Origin: CAZXYS01 sp964645005
GTDB lineage: Bacteria; Bacteroidota; Ignavibacteria; Kapaibacteriales; UBA2268
Direction: 5' to 3'
Assembly (NCBI GenBank): GCA_964645005.1
Contig: CAZXYS010000033.1
Coordinates: forward strand, 1-45,633
Length of the DNA stretch: 45,633 nt
In this document: piece by piece, positions 16,801-24,770 of the stretch
How positions within the stretch are numbered: position 1 is the stretch's first letter
Layout of the letters: each line of letters starts with the position of its first letter
Made by a program: the position numbers and the translations under genes
The notes under the pieces: generated by a model
What the model saw: the letters and a program-made list of their open reading frames with translations, nothing else
Databases searched by the model: none
Told to the model about the DNA's origin: nothing

Positions 16801-16819
16801 ATACGAGGATATACGGTAA

Positions 16820-17536
16820 ATGGAACCCGCATATAAACGGATTATGCTAAAACTCAGCGGTGAAGCGCTGATGGGGGATCAACAATTCGGAATAAATCCC
16901 CCTGTGTTAAGGTCATTTGCTTCCGAGATAGCTGAGGTTTATAATACAGGCATTCAGATTGGTATAGTTATAGGCGGCGGCAATATTTTCAGGGGGATTC
17001 AATCCGTAGCGCATGGCATACACAAGGTGGCAGGCGACAGTATGGGCATGCTGGCGACAATGATCAACAGCATAGCCTTCCAGAATGCCCTCGAGGAGCT
17101 TGGCGTACACACGCGGCTGCAATCGGCTATTCAAATGCAGGAAATCGCCGAGCCTTTTATCCGGCGCCGCGCTATCCGCCACTTGGAAAAGAATCGCGTC
17201 GTCATCTTTGGCGGAGGAACAGGCAGCCCTTACTTTACAACTGACACTGCCGCTGTACTTCGCGCTATAGAAATCGAGGCGGAAGTCATTATCAAAGGGA
17301 CTCGCGTCGAAGGTATATTCGACAGTGATCCCGAGAAAAATGATAAAGCTGTTTTCTACGACGAAGTTTCTTATCAGCAGGTTATAGAGAAAAATCTGAG
17401 GGTAATGGATCATACGGCTATTACTCTTTGCAAGGAAAATAATCTGCCTATAAGAGTGTTTGACGTAAACACGAAAGGCAATCTGAAACGTCTGTGTTTT
17501 GGCGAAGATATAGGTTCAATTGTTAAGAATCCATAA
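16820..17536 (+). CDS. pyrH: UMP kinase
   Basis: A 238-residue bacterial UMP kinase of the amino-acid kinase fold, converting UMP to UDP with ATP. It starts KRIMLKLSGEALMG, then has the glycine-rich IGIVIGGGNIFRG, GDSMGMLATMINSIA and FGGGTGSPYFTTDTAA motifs. Length and order are normal. It belongs to the rpsB-tsf-pyrH-frr operon, 15 bases before frr. Confidence 0.97.
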   Translation: MEPAYKRIMLKLSGEALMGDQQFGINPPVLRSFASEIAEVYNTGIQIGIVIGGGNIFRGIQSVAHGIHKVAGDSMGMLATMINSIAFQNALEELGVHTRLQSAIQMQEIAEPFIRRRAIRHLEKNRVVIFGGGTGSPYFTTDTAAVLRAIEIEAEVIIKGTRVEGIFDSDPEKNDKAVFYDEVSYQQVIEKNLRVMDHTAITLCKENNLPIRVFDVNTKGNLKRLCFGEDIGSIVKNP

Positions 17537-17551
17537 ATTTAAGGTGTAGAT

Positions 17552-18112
17552 ATGACACTTGATGAGATTTTGAATGAAACGCAAGCATCGATGGACAAGT
17601 CGATCGAATTCTGTAAGAACCAGCTTAGCAAGATTAGAACGGGCAGGGCTTCCGCTTCTATTGTAGACGGCATTAAAATTGACTACTACGGTCAGATGAC
17701 GCCGCTGGAACAAACGGCAAGCATTTCTACACCCGACGCCCGTACAATAATGATACAACCATGGGACAGGAACCAGCTTCAGAACATCGAAAAAGCCATC
17801 CGCCAGGCTGATCTCGGATTCAATCCGCAGAACGACGGCAATGTTATCCGCATTCCTGTGCCGCCATTGACTGAAGAACGCCGTAAGGAATACGCTAAAT
17901 TATGCAAAAAATACGGCGAAGACAGCAAAATCGGTATCAGAAATATTCGCCGCGATATGATGGATATGCTCAAGCAGGGCGAAAAAGATAAGGACTTTTC
18001 CGAAGATGAAAAAAAACGCGGCGAAGAAGAAGTACAGAAGATTACTGATGATTATGTTAATAAGGTCGATGAACTGGTCGAGAAAAAAGAGAAACAGTTG
18101 ATGGAAGAATAA
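17552..18112 (+). CDS. frr: ribosome recycling factor
   Basis: A 186-residue protein with the RRF pattern: N-terminal helix with KNQLSKIRTGRASASIVDGI, YYGQMTPLEQTASISTPDART, and GNVIRIPVPPLTEERRKEYAKL, then two long helices with IRNIRRDMMDML. With EF-G it splits terminated ribosomes. It is the last protein gene of the operon; the tRNA-Val gene follows 141 bases later with its own likely promoter. Confidence 0.97.
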   Translation: MTLDEILNETQASMDKSIEFCKNQLSKIRTGRASASIVDGIKIDYYGQMTPLEQTASISTPDARTIMIQPWDRNQLQNIEKAIRQADLGFNPQNDGNVIRIPVPPLTEERRKEYAKLCKKYGEDSKIGIRNIRRDMMDMLKQGEKDKDFSEDEKKRGEEEVQKITDDYVNKVDELVEKKEKQLMEE

Positions 18113-18210
18113 CTTTTTTGAAAAAAATCTCTTAGTCGATGTTAATACCGGTTGGATAATGGCTAACGGTAGACGGCTAACGGATTATTGTTAGAAAATT
18201 TGTATTTGGA

Positions 18211-18242
18211 TTGGTTAAATTTGAAAATTTTTCTTATTTTTG
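18211..18242 (+). promoter_or_regulatory. possible promoter of the tRNA-Val gene
   Basis: TATTTTTG at 18235-18242 fits TAnnTTTG and lies 11 bases before the tRNA. A TTGG at 18211-18214 is the best upstream element, with a 21-base spacer, slightly longer than usual. Confidence 0.4.
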
Positions 18243-18253
18243 AAATCCTTTTT

Positions 18254-18328
18254 GGGCTCTTAGCTCAGTTGGTCTAGAGCGCTTCCTTGACGCGGAAGAG
18301 GTCATGTGTTCGAATCACATAGAGCCCA
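18254..18328 (+). tRNA. tRNA-Val (anticodon GAC)
   Basis: The cloverleaf folds completely: acceptor GGGCTCT/AGAGCCC, D-stem GCTC/GAGC, anticodon stem CTTCC/GGAAG with loop TTGACGC (anticodon GAC, reading GUC/GUU), and T-stem ATGTG/CACAT with loop TTCGAAT. The discriminator is A at 18328. CCA is not encoded and must be added after transcription. Confidence 0.96.
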
Positions 18329-18433
18329 CAGTTTCCTTTAGAGTTCAAAATTTTAAGTTTTAAATTTTAAATTATGCTGGTGTTATAAACGTGTTTAACA
18401 TTAAGTGACTGATAACATATAAATTGATCTATC

Positions 18434-18829
18434 ATGAAATTAATAAAATATTCCATTCTAATTTTCCTGTCATTACTAGTAATTACCGGATGTTGTAGTG
18501 AAAAAGATCAACGTTCGATGGTTGTCACAGCTTCGGCTTACAATTCGCATAGATATCAGACTCAGGGAGATCCGACAGTCACTGCGTGGGGTGATAAATT
18601 GATACCAGGATTGCAGGCAATTGCCGTTTCCCGTGACCTGATAAGAGAAGGTTTGACACATGGAATACGTGTGAAAATTGAAGGGCTGTCAGGAGAATAT
18701 ATAGTCATGGATAAAATGAATAGAAGATTCCGGGAAACTATTGACATTTATATGGGGAATGATATTGAGGAAGCCAGAAAATGGGGCAGGCATAAAGTGA
18801 CCATTACGTGGTTCGTTGAAGAGAAATAA
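18434..18829 (+). CDS. 3D-domain lipoprotein (MltA/RlpA-like fold)
   Basis: A 131-residue lipoprotein with lipobox VITGC (Cys20). The mature part is a 3D domain, a double-psi beta-barrel named for three conserved Asp residues. Visible landmarks are TASAYNSHRYQTQGDPTVTAWG at the start of the domain (TASAY...T.G.P..TAWG), then IAVSRDLI, VMDKMNRRF, IDIYMGN and WGRHKVTI. Proteins of this type act on or bind cell-wall peptidoglycan in the periplasm. The single-domain lipoprotein form suggests a small wall-associated enzyme or structural factor. It converges with the DUF5995 gene, their ends being 5 bases apart. Confidence 0.85.
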   Translation: MKLIKYSILIFLSLLVITGCCSEKDQRSMVVTASAYNSHRYQTQGDPTVTAWGDKLIPGLQAIAVSRDLIREGLTHGIRVKIEGLSGEYIVMDKMNRRFRETIDIYMGNDIEEARKWGRHKVTITWFVEEK

Positions 18830-18834
18830 TGTAT

Positions 18835-19605
18835 CTATATTTTAAGTAATCTCTTGTTATCACTGCGTAAATAATTAATAATCTTTCCCATATCTTTTAT
18901 TTCGAATATGCTTATAAATTTCAGGAAAGTTCTGAGCAGGATATTACGTGGACGTAAAATATCCTTGCTCCACTGGGCAGTCTGATCATCAAGCCGCTTT
19001 ATCAATTTCTTTCTTTCCTCATCTGAATCTAACTCCACTAATTTGCACGCATTATCCCATGCGTTCGAACGATATTTTCGAATCCTTCTGTCAATGTATT
19101 TTTCGTCGAAACGACCACCAAGCCAGTCAAGTAAATATAGTAATTTTGAAGCTCTGCTGATACGTCCCTGAATCTCGTCGATCAAATTGTTTATTATGTT
19201 GTTTACTTTATCAAAATCTTTCTTTAATTCTTCAAAATCAGCTCCATTGGCAACGCTTGCAGCAGCTATTCCGAGATCAAGATTTATGTGGGCATTCATT
19301 CCCATGAGGATGTGTTGGGTGATCGAAATACGCTCATTTCTCAATTCGAAACAAACGAGCCAGGAAAAACTAGGCTGCCCTCCCCCCTTGTAAGCATCGA
19401 TATATAATTTTGCAAAGATGACGTCAAAAAGCTCCATGCGTGCTTTGTTATTAAACTGTTCATCAATTATCCCCTGCCGGATCTCAGCGGTGGTTCTGCG
19501 ATAAACGTAAGCGAATAATCCCATGAAATCATTCTCTTCGACAGAACGATTTATTATCAGGTCTAGCTCTTTAAGTACATCATCGATGGATTGTAAGTCT
19601 TGCAT
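18835..19605 (-). CDS. DUF5995 family protein
   Basis: A 256-residue, largely helical soluble protein. The central HILMGMNAHINLDLGIAAA segment, followed by FDKVNNIINNLIDEI, is characteristic of the DUF5995 family, whose biochemical function is unknown. The upstream block with YVYRRTTAEIRQGI also fits. The His-x5-His arrangement (HILMGMNAH) suggests a metal-binding active site like those of helical hydrolases, but this is inference. It is a single gene convergent with the 3D-domain lipoprotein gene. Confidence 0.8.
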   Translation of the reverse strand: MQDLQSIDDVLKELDLIINRSVEENDFMGLFAYVYRRTTAEIRQGIIDEQFNNKARMELFDVIFAKLYIDAYKGGGQPSFSWLVCFELRNERISITQHILMGMNAHINLDLGIAAASVANGADFEELKKDFDKVNNIINNLIDEIQGRISRASKLLYLLDWLGGRFDEKYIDRRIRKYRSNAWDNACKLVELDSDEERKKLIKRLDDQTAQWSKDILRPRNILLRTFLKFISIFEIKDMGKIINYLRSDNKRLLKI

Positions 19606-19852
19606 GTCTAAGTCTATTGGATTGATTTATTTTGTGAATTATTGACCATTATTAAAAGTTTTTATTGTTAATTAAGATTTGCGGACAGTTTTACTTTTAT
19701 ATGCTCCTGCTGTTTTGATCCCTTGAGTGACATGGATTTCCCCGAGTATTCATTTTTCTGCAATAAATTTATTATTTTTAAAAGAATAATTAAACCCGGA
19801 GCATGTAAAATGTGTCTATTATTTAAAAAGAAATAATTCCGGGAGTAATAAA

Positions 19853-20428
19853 TTGGGCAGTCAAACTCTGGTGTTAGAAACAGACAGCGATATAATCGAG
19901 GAATACACGACAACTAAAAGCGACAGAGCTGCTACGGCTTTTGTACGTAAGTACAGAACATTTGTATACTCAACAGCACTGCGTTATTTGAAAAATGGAG
20001 ATGATGCTGATGACGCTGCACAGGAAGTATTTATTAAAGCATTGAAAAATCTTAAGAACTTTCGCGGCAATAGCACTTTGAAAACATGGCTTTACAGGAT
20101 AACTATAAATGTCTGCTCGAATATTGAGCGCAAGAAGAAAGTAAAGCACTTATTCAGATTTGGCGACGATCAGGAAGATTACCTCAATATAACAGCGGAG
20201 GATCCTATGCCCGATGAAAAAATGGAGGATTCTGAATTCGAAGAGAACTTCATGAGGATACTTTCCGGACTTCCTGACAAACAAAGAGAGACATTTGCTC
20301 TACGCTACTTTGAGGAAATGAGTTACGAAGAGATATCGGATATGTTAGGAACCAGTGTCGGCGGCTTAAAAGCTAATTATTATCAGGCAGTAAAAAAATT
20401 GGCTGAATATCTTAAAAAAGAAATGTAA
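19853..20428 (+). CDS. ECF-type RNA polymerase sigma-70 factor
   Basis: A 191-residue extracytoplasmic-function sigma factor. Region 2 (about residues 30-90) has YLKNGDDADDAAQEVFIKA and TWLYRITINVCSN. Region 4 (about 135-190) has LPDKQRETFALRYFEEMSYE and the helix-turn-helix ISDMLGTSVGGLKANYYQAV. No ATG fits; TTG at 19853 is 7 bases after GGGAG and gives a complete N-terminus. It is followed 19 bases later by a membrane-anchored anti-sigma candidate and then a Spy-like periplasmic protein, a common envelope-stress module in FCB bacteria. Confidence 0.93.
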   Translation: MGSQTLVLETDSDIIEEYTTTKSDRAATAFVRKYRTFVYSTALRYLKNGDDADDAAQEVFIKALKNLKNFRGNSTLKTWLYRITINVCSNIERKKKVKHLFRFGDDQEDYLNITAEDPMPDEKMEDSEFEENFMRILSGLPDKQRETFALRYFEEMSYEEISDMLGTSVGGLKANYYQAVKKLAEYLKKEM

Positions 20429-20447
20429 AATTATACACAGTATTAAA

Positions 20448-21203
20448 ATGGAAGAGCAACAACCAAAGAAATTTACCCACAAGGAAATGCAGCGGCACTT
20501 ACCTGATTACGCTTTCGGGCGAATAACTGAAAAAGATAAGCAGATCTTCGAAAGGACTCTGCCTGATTTTGAAGATATTCAGCAGGAATTGCAGCAAGTT
20601 AACTCTGTGTTCAGTAAAGTGGAGAAAATGGATTTTGACACAATTTTGCAGAAAAAAACCAGGAACCTTTCGGTAAATGTGCAGAACAGGTTGAATAAAA
20701 AGCAGGTGAACCGCAGAACAACGTCGTTTAATCCCAGATTATTAATCCCCGTAGTGGCTGTGGCAGCTTTTATGTTCCTTATGATAACAACTGACACCGG
20801 AGATGAGGTTGGTAGATTCTTATCCGGAGAAAAGAAAACCGCCGGTACAGTTGAATATCAACTGATAAAATTCAGACCGGGGGAAACTATAGCGTTGATG
20901 GATGATTCAGTTGATTTAAACGCTCTGAATTTGGCTTCAAACGAGCTTGCCTATAGCCGGGAATCTGAAATGGAAATTATTGGCGCATCAGAGCTTAACG
21001 AGTATGTACAAGAGGAGATCAATTCATTGTATGATGAATTTTTGTATGAAAAATTCTTTGATTTTGCTAAGACAGATATAGAAAGACTTGTCAGTTCCGG
21101 GATATTACCTGATTATTTATCAGAAGATGATTTCGAAAATATAAATGAAGAGGAATTCCAGAAATTAATAGAAGGACTTGAAAATGAAGATTTTACTTCG
21201 TAA
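20448..21203 (+). CDS. putative anti-sigma factor, single-pass membrane protein
   Basis: A 251-residue protein. An N-terminal cytoplasmic region of about 95 residues starts with THKEMQRHLPDYAFGRITE, resembling anti-sigma domains (LPDYAFG-R), but it lacks the His-x3-Cys-x2-Cys zinc motif of ZAS proteins. One membrane segment follows (LLIPVVAVAAFMFLMI, about residues 100-117), then an acidic periplasmic domain of about 130 residues. Topology and position directly after the ECF sigma gene support its being the cognate anti-sigma factor. Its last 26 bases overlap the next gene, implying translational coupling. Confidence 0.75.
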   Translation: MEEQQPKKFTHKEMQRHLPDYAFGRITEKDKQIFERTLPDFEDIQQELQQVNSVFSKVEKMDFDTILQKKTRNLSVNVQNRLNKKQVNRRTTSFNPRLLIPVVAVAAFMFLMITTDTGDEVGRFLSGEKKTAGTVEYQLIKFRPGETIALMDDSVDLNALNLASNELAYSRESEMEIIGASELNEYVQEEINSLYDEFLYEKFFDFAKTDIERLVSSGILPDYLSEDDFENINEEEFQKLIEGLENEDFTS

Positions 21204-21717
21204 ATGCTCAGTGCTGGCTGTCATAGTCGGTTTATTCGCTGCATCTGCAATAAATGCTCAGCCGCCCAGGAAGGCTCTTGAAAGGCTGGAACAATTCAAA
21301 AAGATGAAATTGATTGACATTCTCGACATGGATGAAAAAACATCAGAGAAATTCTTTGCCAAATATAATGAGTATGATAACAGACATGAAGAAAAAAGAA
21401 AGGAATTACAGAAAACCCTTGAGAATCTGAAAACTGCACTCCGATATGATTCTTCGGAAGAAGAACTGACTAAATTAACTGAAAAGGTTATTAAATATCA
21501 GGATGAATTGCATCAGATACGTTCGGAGAAGCTCAAGGCAATGAAAAGTGTGCTTAGTAATGAACAATATTCAAAATTTGTACTATTTGAGCACGTATTT
21601 ATTGAAGAGGTAAGGAAAAGATTGCATAAGTTCAGGAACAAAAAGGGCGCTCCTATGAATGAGAACACGCCGCCCGGCGGACCGAAAGGAGATTTGGATC
21701 TGCCCGAAGGCTATTGA
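21184..21717 (+). CDS. periplasmic Spy/CpxP-like protein of the sigma module
   Basis: About 177 residues. A signal peptide ends near AINA-QPP, and the mature part is almost wholly helical and charged, with paired helices (EKTSEKFFAKYNEYDNRHEE; LRSDEEELTKL-like spacing) and LSNEQYSKFVLFEH, the LTxxQ-like signature of the Spy/CpxP and periplasmic metal-sensor families. ATG 21184 is preferred; a TTG at 21178 is also in frame. It overlaps the anti-sigma gene. Such proteins chaperone or sense envelope damage or metals; the signal is unknown here. A bidirectional terminator follows. Confidence 0.75.
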   Translation: MKILLRKCSVLAVIVGLFAASAINAQPPRKALERLEQFKKMKLIDILDMDEKTSEKFFAKYNEYDNRHEEKRKELQKTLENLKTALRYDSSEEELTKLTEKVIKYQDELHQIRSEKLKAMKSVLSNEQYSKFVLFEHVFIEEVRKRLHKFRNKKGAPMNENTPPGGPKGDLDLPEGY

Positions 21718-21766
21718 TCTTATCGCCGCAATTATTAAAATTTCATCTATAATTTAGGTCTATATT

Positions 21767-21810
21767 TAAAAAGTCCCTGTTCCAAAACGGAGAGGGACTT
21801 TTATTTTTTT
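21767..21810. terminator. bidirectional intrinsic terminator
   Basis: AAAAGTCCCT pairs with AGGGACTTTT, with an A-run on the left and a T-run on the right. It lies between convergent genes (21184-21717 plus, 21827-22813 minus) and can serve both. Confidence 0.85.
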
Positions 21811-21826
21811 AATTTGATGATCGAAA

Positions 21827-22813
21827 TTAAAATTTCCCGCTGAAGTATTTCATGAACTGCATTCGGTCGAATTCTGCGGGATTTTTTGCTTTTTGTTGGG
21901 CAAGTTTTCCGCGCAGTTGATCCGGATTACTAAATCTGTGCTCGTCCATCCACTCATTCATGTTGTCAAGGATTGTCCGTATGTACTCGGGACCTTTTTT
22001 GTAGATGATCGTTGCAATCTGGACAGCATTTGCACCGGCTAAAATTTGCTTTATGACGGAACGGTAGTCGTGGATGCCTGTTGTTGCTGCAAGATCGCAG
22101 TTCACTCTGCCGCAGCAAATAGAAATCCAGCGTAGTGATCTGGCAAATTCAGTGGGTGAACTCAAGACATTTGATGCGATGACCTCGAAATTGTCGATAT
22201 CAAAATCCGGGCTGAAATAGCGATTGAACAGAACCAGCCCAGCTATATCGGTATTTGACATTTTTTGGAGCATTTGAGCCAGATTGGTGAAATAATAGCT
22301 AACTTTTAAAGCTACGGGGATATTGACTTCCCTGGTGATTTTTTCAATTATTTGAAAATATAACTTTTCTCTTTCCTGGGCTGATTTTTCAAGATCGGTC
22401 GGAAGAATGAACATGTTTAGTTCAAGAGCATCAGCCCCGGCTTCTTCCATTTGTTTTGCAAAATAAGTCCATTCATGATCACTGACGCAGTTAATACTGG
22501 CGATCACGGGTATATTTACTTCTTTTTTGGAATCTCTGATAAGATTGACATAGTTACTTAGATTTATTCCTTTCAAATGATTGTCAATATAGTCAAACGT
22601 TTCGCGCATTTCATGAGATTTCATTTTTTCTTTTCGGGCGCGTTCGGCTTCGATGAGAATCTCCTCTTCGAAAATAGATTTCAGCACGACAGCAGCAGCA
22701 CCGTTATCAGCAAGCTTTTTAACACCTTCTACCGAATCTGTCAAACCTGAACTTGCGATGATTATCGGATTTTTCAGTTCCATTCCGAGATATTTTGTTC
22801 TAAGATCTGCCAT
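21827..22813 (-). CDS. dihydroorotate dehydrogenase-like FMN protein
   Basis: A 328-residue TIM-barrel flavoprotein of the dihydroorotate dehydrogenase superfamily. The N-terminus LGMELKNPIIIASSGLTDSV and VLKSIFEEEI match the group usually annotated as dihydroorotate dehydrogenase-like. SINCVSDHEWTYFAKQMEEA and the C-terminal GANAVQIATIIYKKGPEYI cover the substrate and FMN-phosphate regions. It differs from true PyrD, so a role in pyrimidine synthesis is not assured. A possible -7 box (TATCTTTG on the minus strand, 22849-22856) lies about 36 bases upstream of the start codon. Confidence 0.85.
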   Translation of the reverse strand: MADLRTKYLGMELKNPIIIASSGLTDSVEGVKKLADNGAAAVVLKSIFEEEILIEAERARKEKMKSHEMRETFDYIDNHLKGINLSNYVNLIRDSKKEVNIPVIASINCVSDHEWTYFAKQMEEAGADALELNMFILPTDLEKSAQEREKLYFQIIEKITREVNIPVALKVSYYFTNLAQMLQKMSNTDIAGLVLFNRYFSPDFDIDNFEVIASNVLSSPTEFARSLRWISICCGRVNCDLAATTGIHDYRSVIKQILAGANAVQIATIIYKKGPEYIRTILDNMNEWMDEHRFSNPDQLRGKLAQQKAKNPAEFDRMQFMKYFSGKF

Positions 22814-23034
22814 TCTTTTTCTTTACTATTATGCAACAATTGTTTTTACAAAGATATAATTTTCCTATGAATTAGCTATAAGAATTATCAAGAATTTTAT
22901 TGACCTGGAATAAATTTAATCAAAAAAGTCTAAGCAAAAAAATCAACCCAAAAAACAGCAAAAAATTTTGATTAAAATTTTGAATTTTCAATAAAAAACG
23001 CTAATATGCATAGTTTAATAGTTCGCCAAACAAA

Positions 23035-23814
23035 TTGAATAAAGGTGAAATGCATTTTACTGTACCTATCTCGCAAAGATTGAACAAATTAGTCAGGTCC
23101 CTGCAACAAAGAAAGTTCCGAGATCAAAACAATATGTTCTTAGCTGAAGGAGTAAAACTATGTCAGGAATTGCTGCATAGTGATTATGAAACAGAGTTGA
23201 TAGTTATACGGGATTATCCATCGGCAGATATAGTCAAGCTGGCGGAGGCTTTTTCAGAGAATATGGTTCCGGTATACTCTGCGCCAAAGACGCAATTCGA
23301 CCAGATAACCAATACAAAAACACCTCAGGGCATAATAGCCGTGGTATGTAAGAAAGAAAACAAAGTCATTGAAGGAAAACCATTTATAGCTCTTGATGCT
23401 GTATCCGATCCGGGAAATATAGGAACAATTGTACGTACTGCCGAGTGGTTTGGAATACCTCAGATTATTTTGGGCAGAGATTGTGCTGACAAATACAACA
23501 CCAAAGCCGTACGGTCTTCAATGGGAGCGATATTCAAGAGTTCAATAATAAGCAGCCTCGATCTTGCGGGTTTTATTAAGGACAATTTTAAGGGATACAA
23601 GATATATGGTGCTTCCCTTGACGCTAAAAAAGTATTGACCAAACTAAAACATAATGAAAATTTCGGATTGGTTTTTGGAAGTGAAGCACATGGCATCTCC
23701 AAAGAGGTTCAAAAGGTACTAACTGATCGCTTTAAGATCGAAGGACCCGGTAATTCGGAATCATTGAATGTGGCTGTAGCTGTTGGGATATCCCTATATC
23801 ATTTTTCAAGCTAA
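23035..23814 (+). CDS. TrmH/SpoU-type RNA 2'-O-methyltransferase
   Basis: A 259-residue SPOUT methyltransferase that transfers a methyl group from S-adenosylmethionine to a ribose 2'-OH in tRNA or rRNA. The N-terminal substrate-binding part has NNMFLAEGVKLCQELL. The knotted catalytic domain shows the three motifs: LDAVSDPGNIGTIVRTAEWF, LVFGSEAHGIS and GNSESLNVAVAVGISLYH. The target base cannot be read from sequence. The start is uncertain: TTG 23035 has no ribosome site, while ATG 23050 in the same frame follows AAAGGTG closely. Confidence 0.92.
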   Translation: MNKGEMHFTVPISQRLNKLVRSLQQRKFRDQNNMFLAEGVKLCQELLHSDYETELIVIRDYPSADIVKLAEAFSENMVPVYSAPKTQFDQITNTKTPQGIIAVVCKKENKVIEGKPFIALDAVSDPGNIGTIVRTAEWFGIPQIILGRDCADKYNTKAVRSSMGAIFKSSIISSLDLAGFIKDNFKGYKIYGASLDAKKVLTKLKHNENFGLVFGSEAHGISKEVQKVLTDRFKIEGPGNSESLNVAVAVGISLYHFSS

Positions 23815-23959
23815 TGCTAAAATATATTAATGAATTAGATTAAACTATTACCTCTAAAAGTACGTTTATCCAATTAACACATCTTAAAATTGTTCAAATA
23901 TTATTTGGAAATATCAATTTTCAGTTAGATTTTTGTTAATTCTATTTTAAGAGAGTACA

Positions 23960-23973
23960 AAAAAGTACTTTTT
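23960..23973. promoter_or_regulatory. 14-bp AT-rich palindrome upstream of plsY
   Basis: AAAAAGTACTTTTT is a perfect palindrome 24 bases before the plsY start. A nearby GTACAAAAAAGTAC pattern overlaps it. It may be an operator or a short terminator for the upstream gene; the length makes chance possible. Confidence 0.3.
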
Positions 23974-23996
23974 GTTTAATAAAAAGTTAAGTAATT

Positions 23997-24695
23997 ATGG
24001 AAGCTTTTTTCAACCTGATCATAATAGCAGTCGCAAGTTATTTGCTTGGTTCATTTCCTACGGCTATCCTTATAAGCAGGAAGTTTTTCGGTTTCGATAT
24101 CCGCGATAAAGGCAGTGGGAATATGGGAAGCACAAATGCTTTTCGTGTTCTCGGAGTGAAATGGGGTATAATCGTACAACTTATTGACATTGCTAAAGGT
24201 GTTTTGGCAGTTGTGGTAATAGCAAGTTTATTAGGTGGCGGGATCAAATTTCCAGGCATAACTTTGTTTGAAGATATGACTGTTGTTCGGCTTATAGCGG
24301 GCATAAGTGCAGTTATGGGTCATATGTGGTCGGTTTTCGTTGGATTCCGCGGCGGCAAAGGGATTAACACAGCCGCCGGTATGCTTGCCGGGATAGCTCC
24401 TATTGATGTGGGTATTGCTGTAGGCTTTTTTGCGGTTGCAGTGATCTTTTCAGGTTATATTTCATTGGGCTCACTATCAGCAGCTATAGCTTTTCCCTCA
24501 TCAATATTTATCAGATATAATTTACTGCACGCCTATATACCGGGCTATGAAACATTGATATATTTTGCGTTAGGCTTGGCAGTACTTCTTGTTTTTCAGC
24601 ATAGGAAGAATATACTTAGATTACTTAAAGGAAATGAGAATAGATTTTCGCAGCTACAGCTTGTAAAGTGCAAGAAACATGCACCGCCGGGATAA
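23997..24695 (+). CDS. plsY: acyl-phosphate:glycerol-3-phosphate acyltransferase
   Basis: A 232-residue integral membrane enzyme making lysophosphatidic acid from acyl-phosphate and glycerol-3-phosphate, the first membrane-lipid step in most bacteria. It has the three PlsY motifs: GSFPTAILISRK with DKGSGNMGSTNAFRVLG, GHMWSVFVGFRGGKGINTAAG, and the C-terminal FQHRKNILRLLKGNENRF. Five or so hydrophobic segments fit the family topology. Length is slightly above the usual 200. Confidence 0.95.
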   Translation: MEAFFNLIIIAVASYLLGSFPTAILISRKFFGFDIRDKGSGNMGSTNAFRVLGVKWGIIVQLIDIAKGVLAVVVIASLLGGGIKFPGITLFEDMTVVRLIAGISAVMGHMWSVFVGFRGGKGINTAAGMLAGIAPIDVGIAVGFFAVAVIFSGYISLGSLSAAIAFPSSIFIRYNLLHAYIPGYETLIYFALGLAVLLVFQHRKNILRLLKGNENRFSQLQLVKCKKHAPPG

Positions 24696-24770
24696 ATTGA
24701 TCCGGTGATTGTTATGCCATTAATATATTTAATTTATTAAAAGCATTCTGTGTTAATTGAAAAAGAGCAA

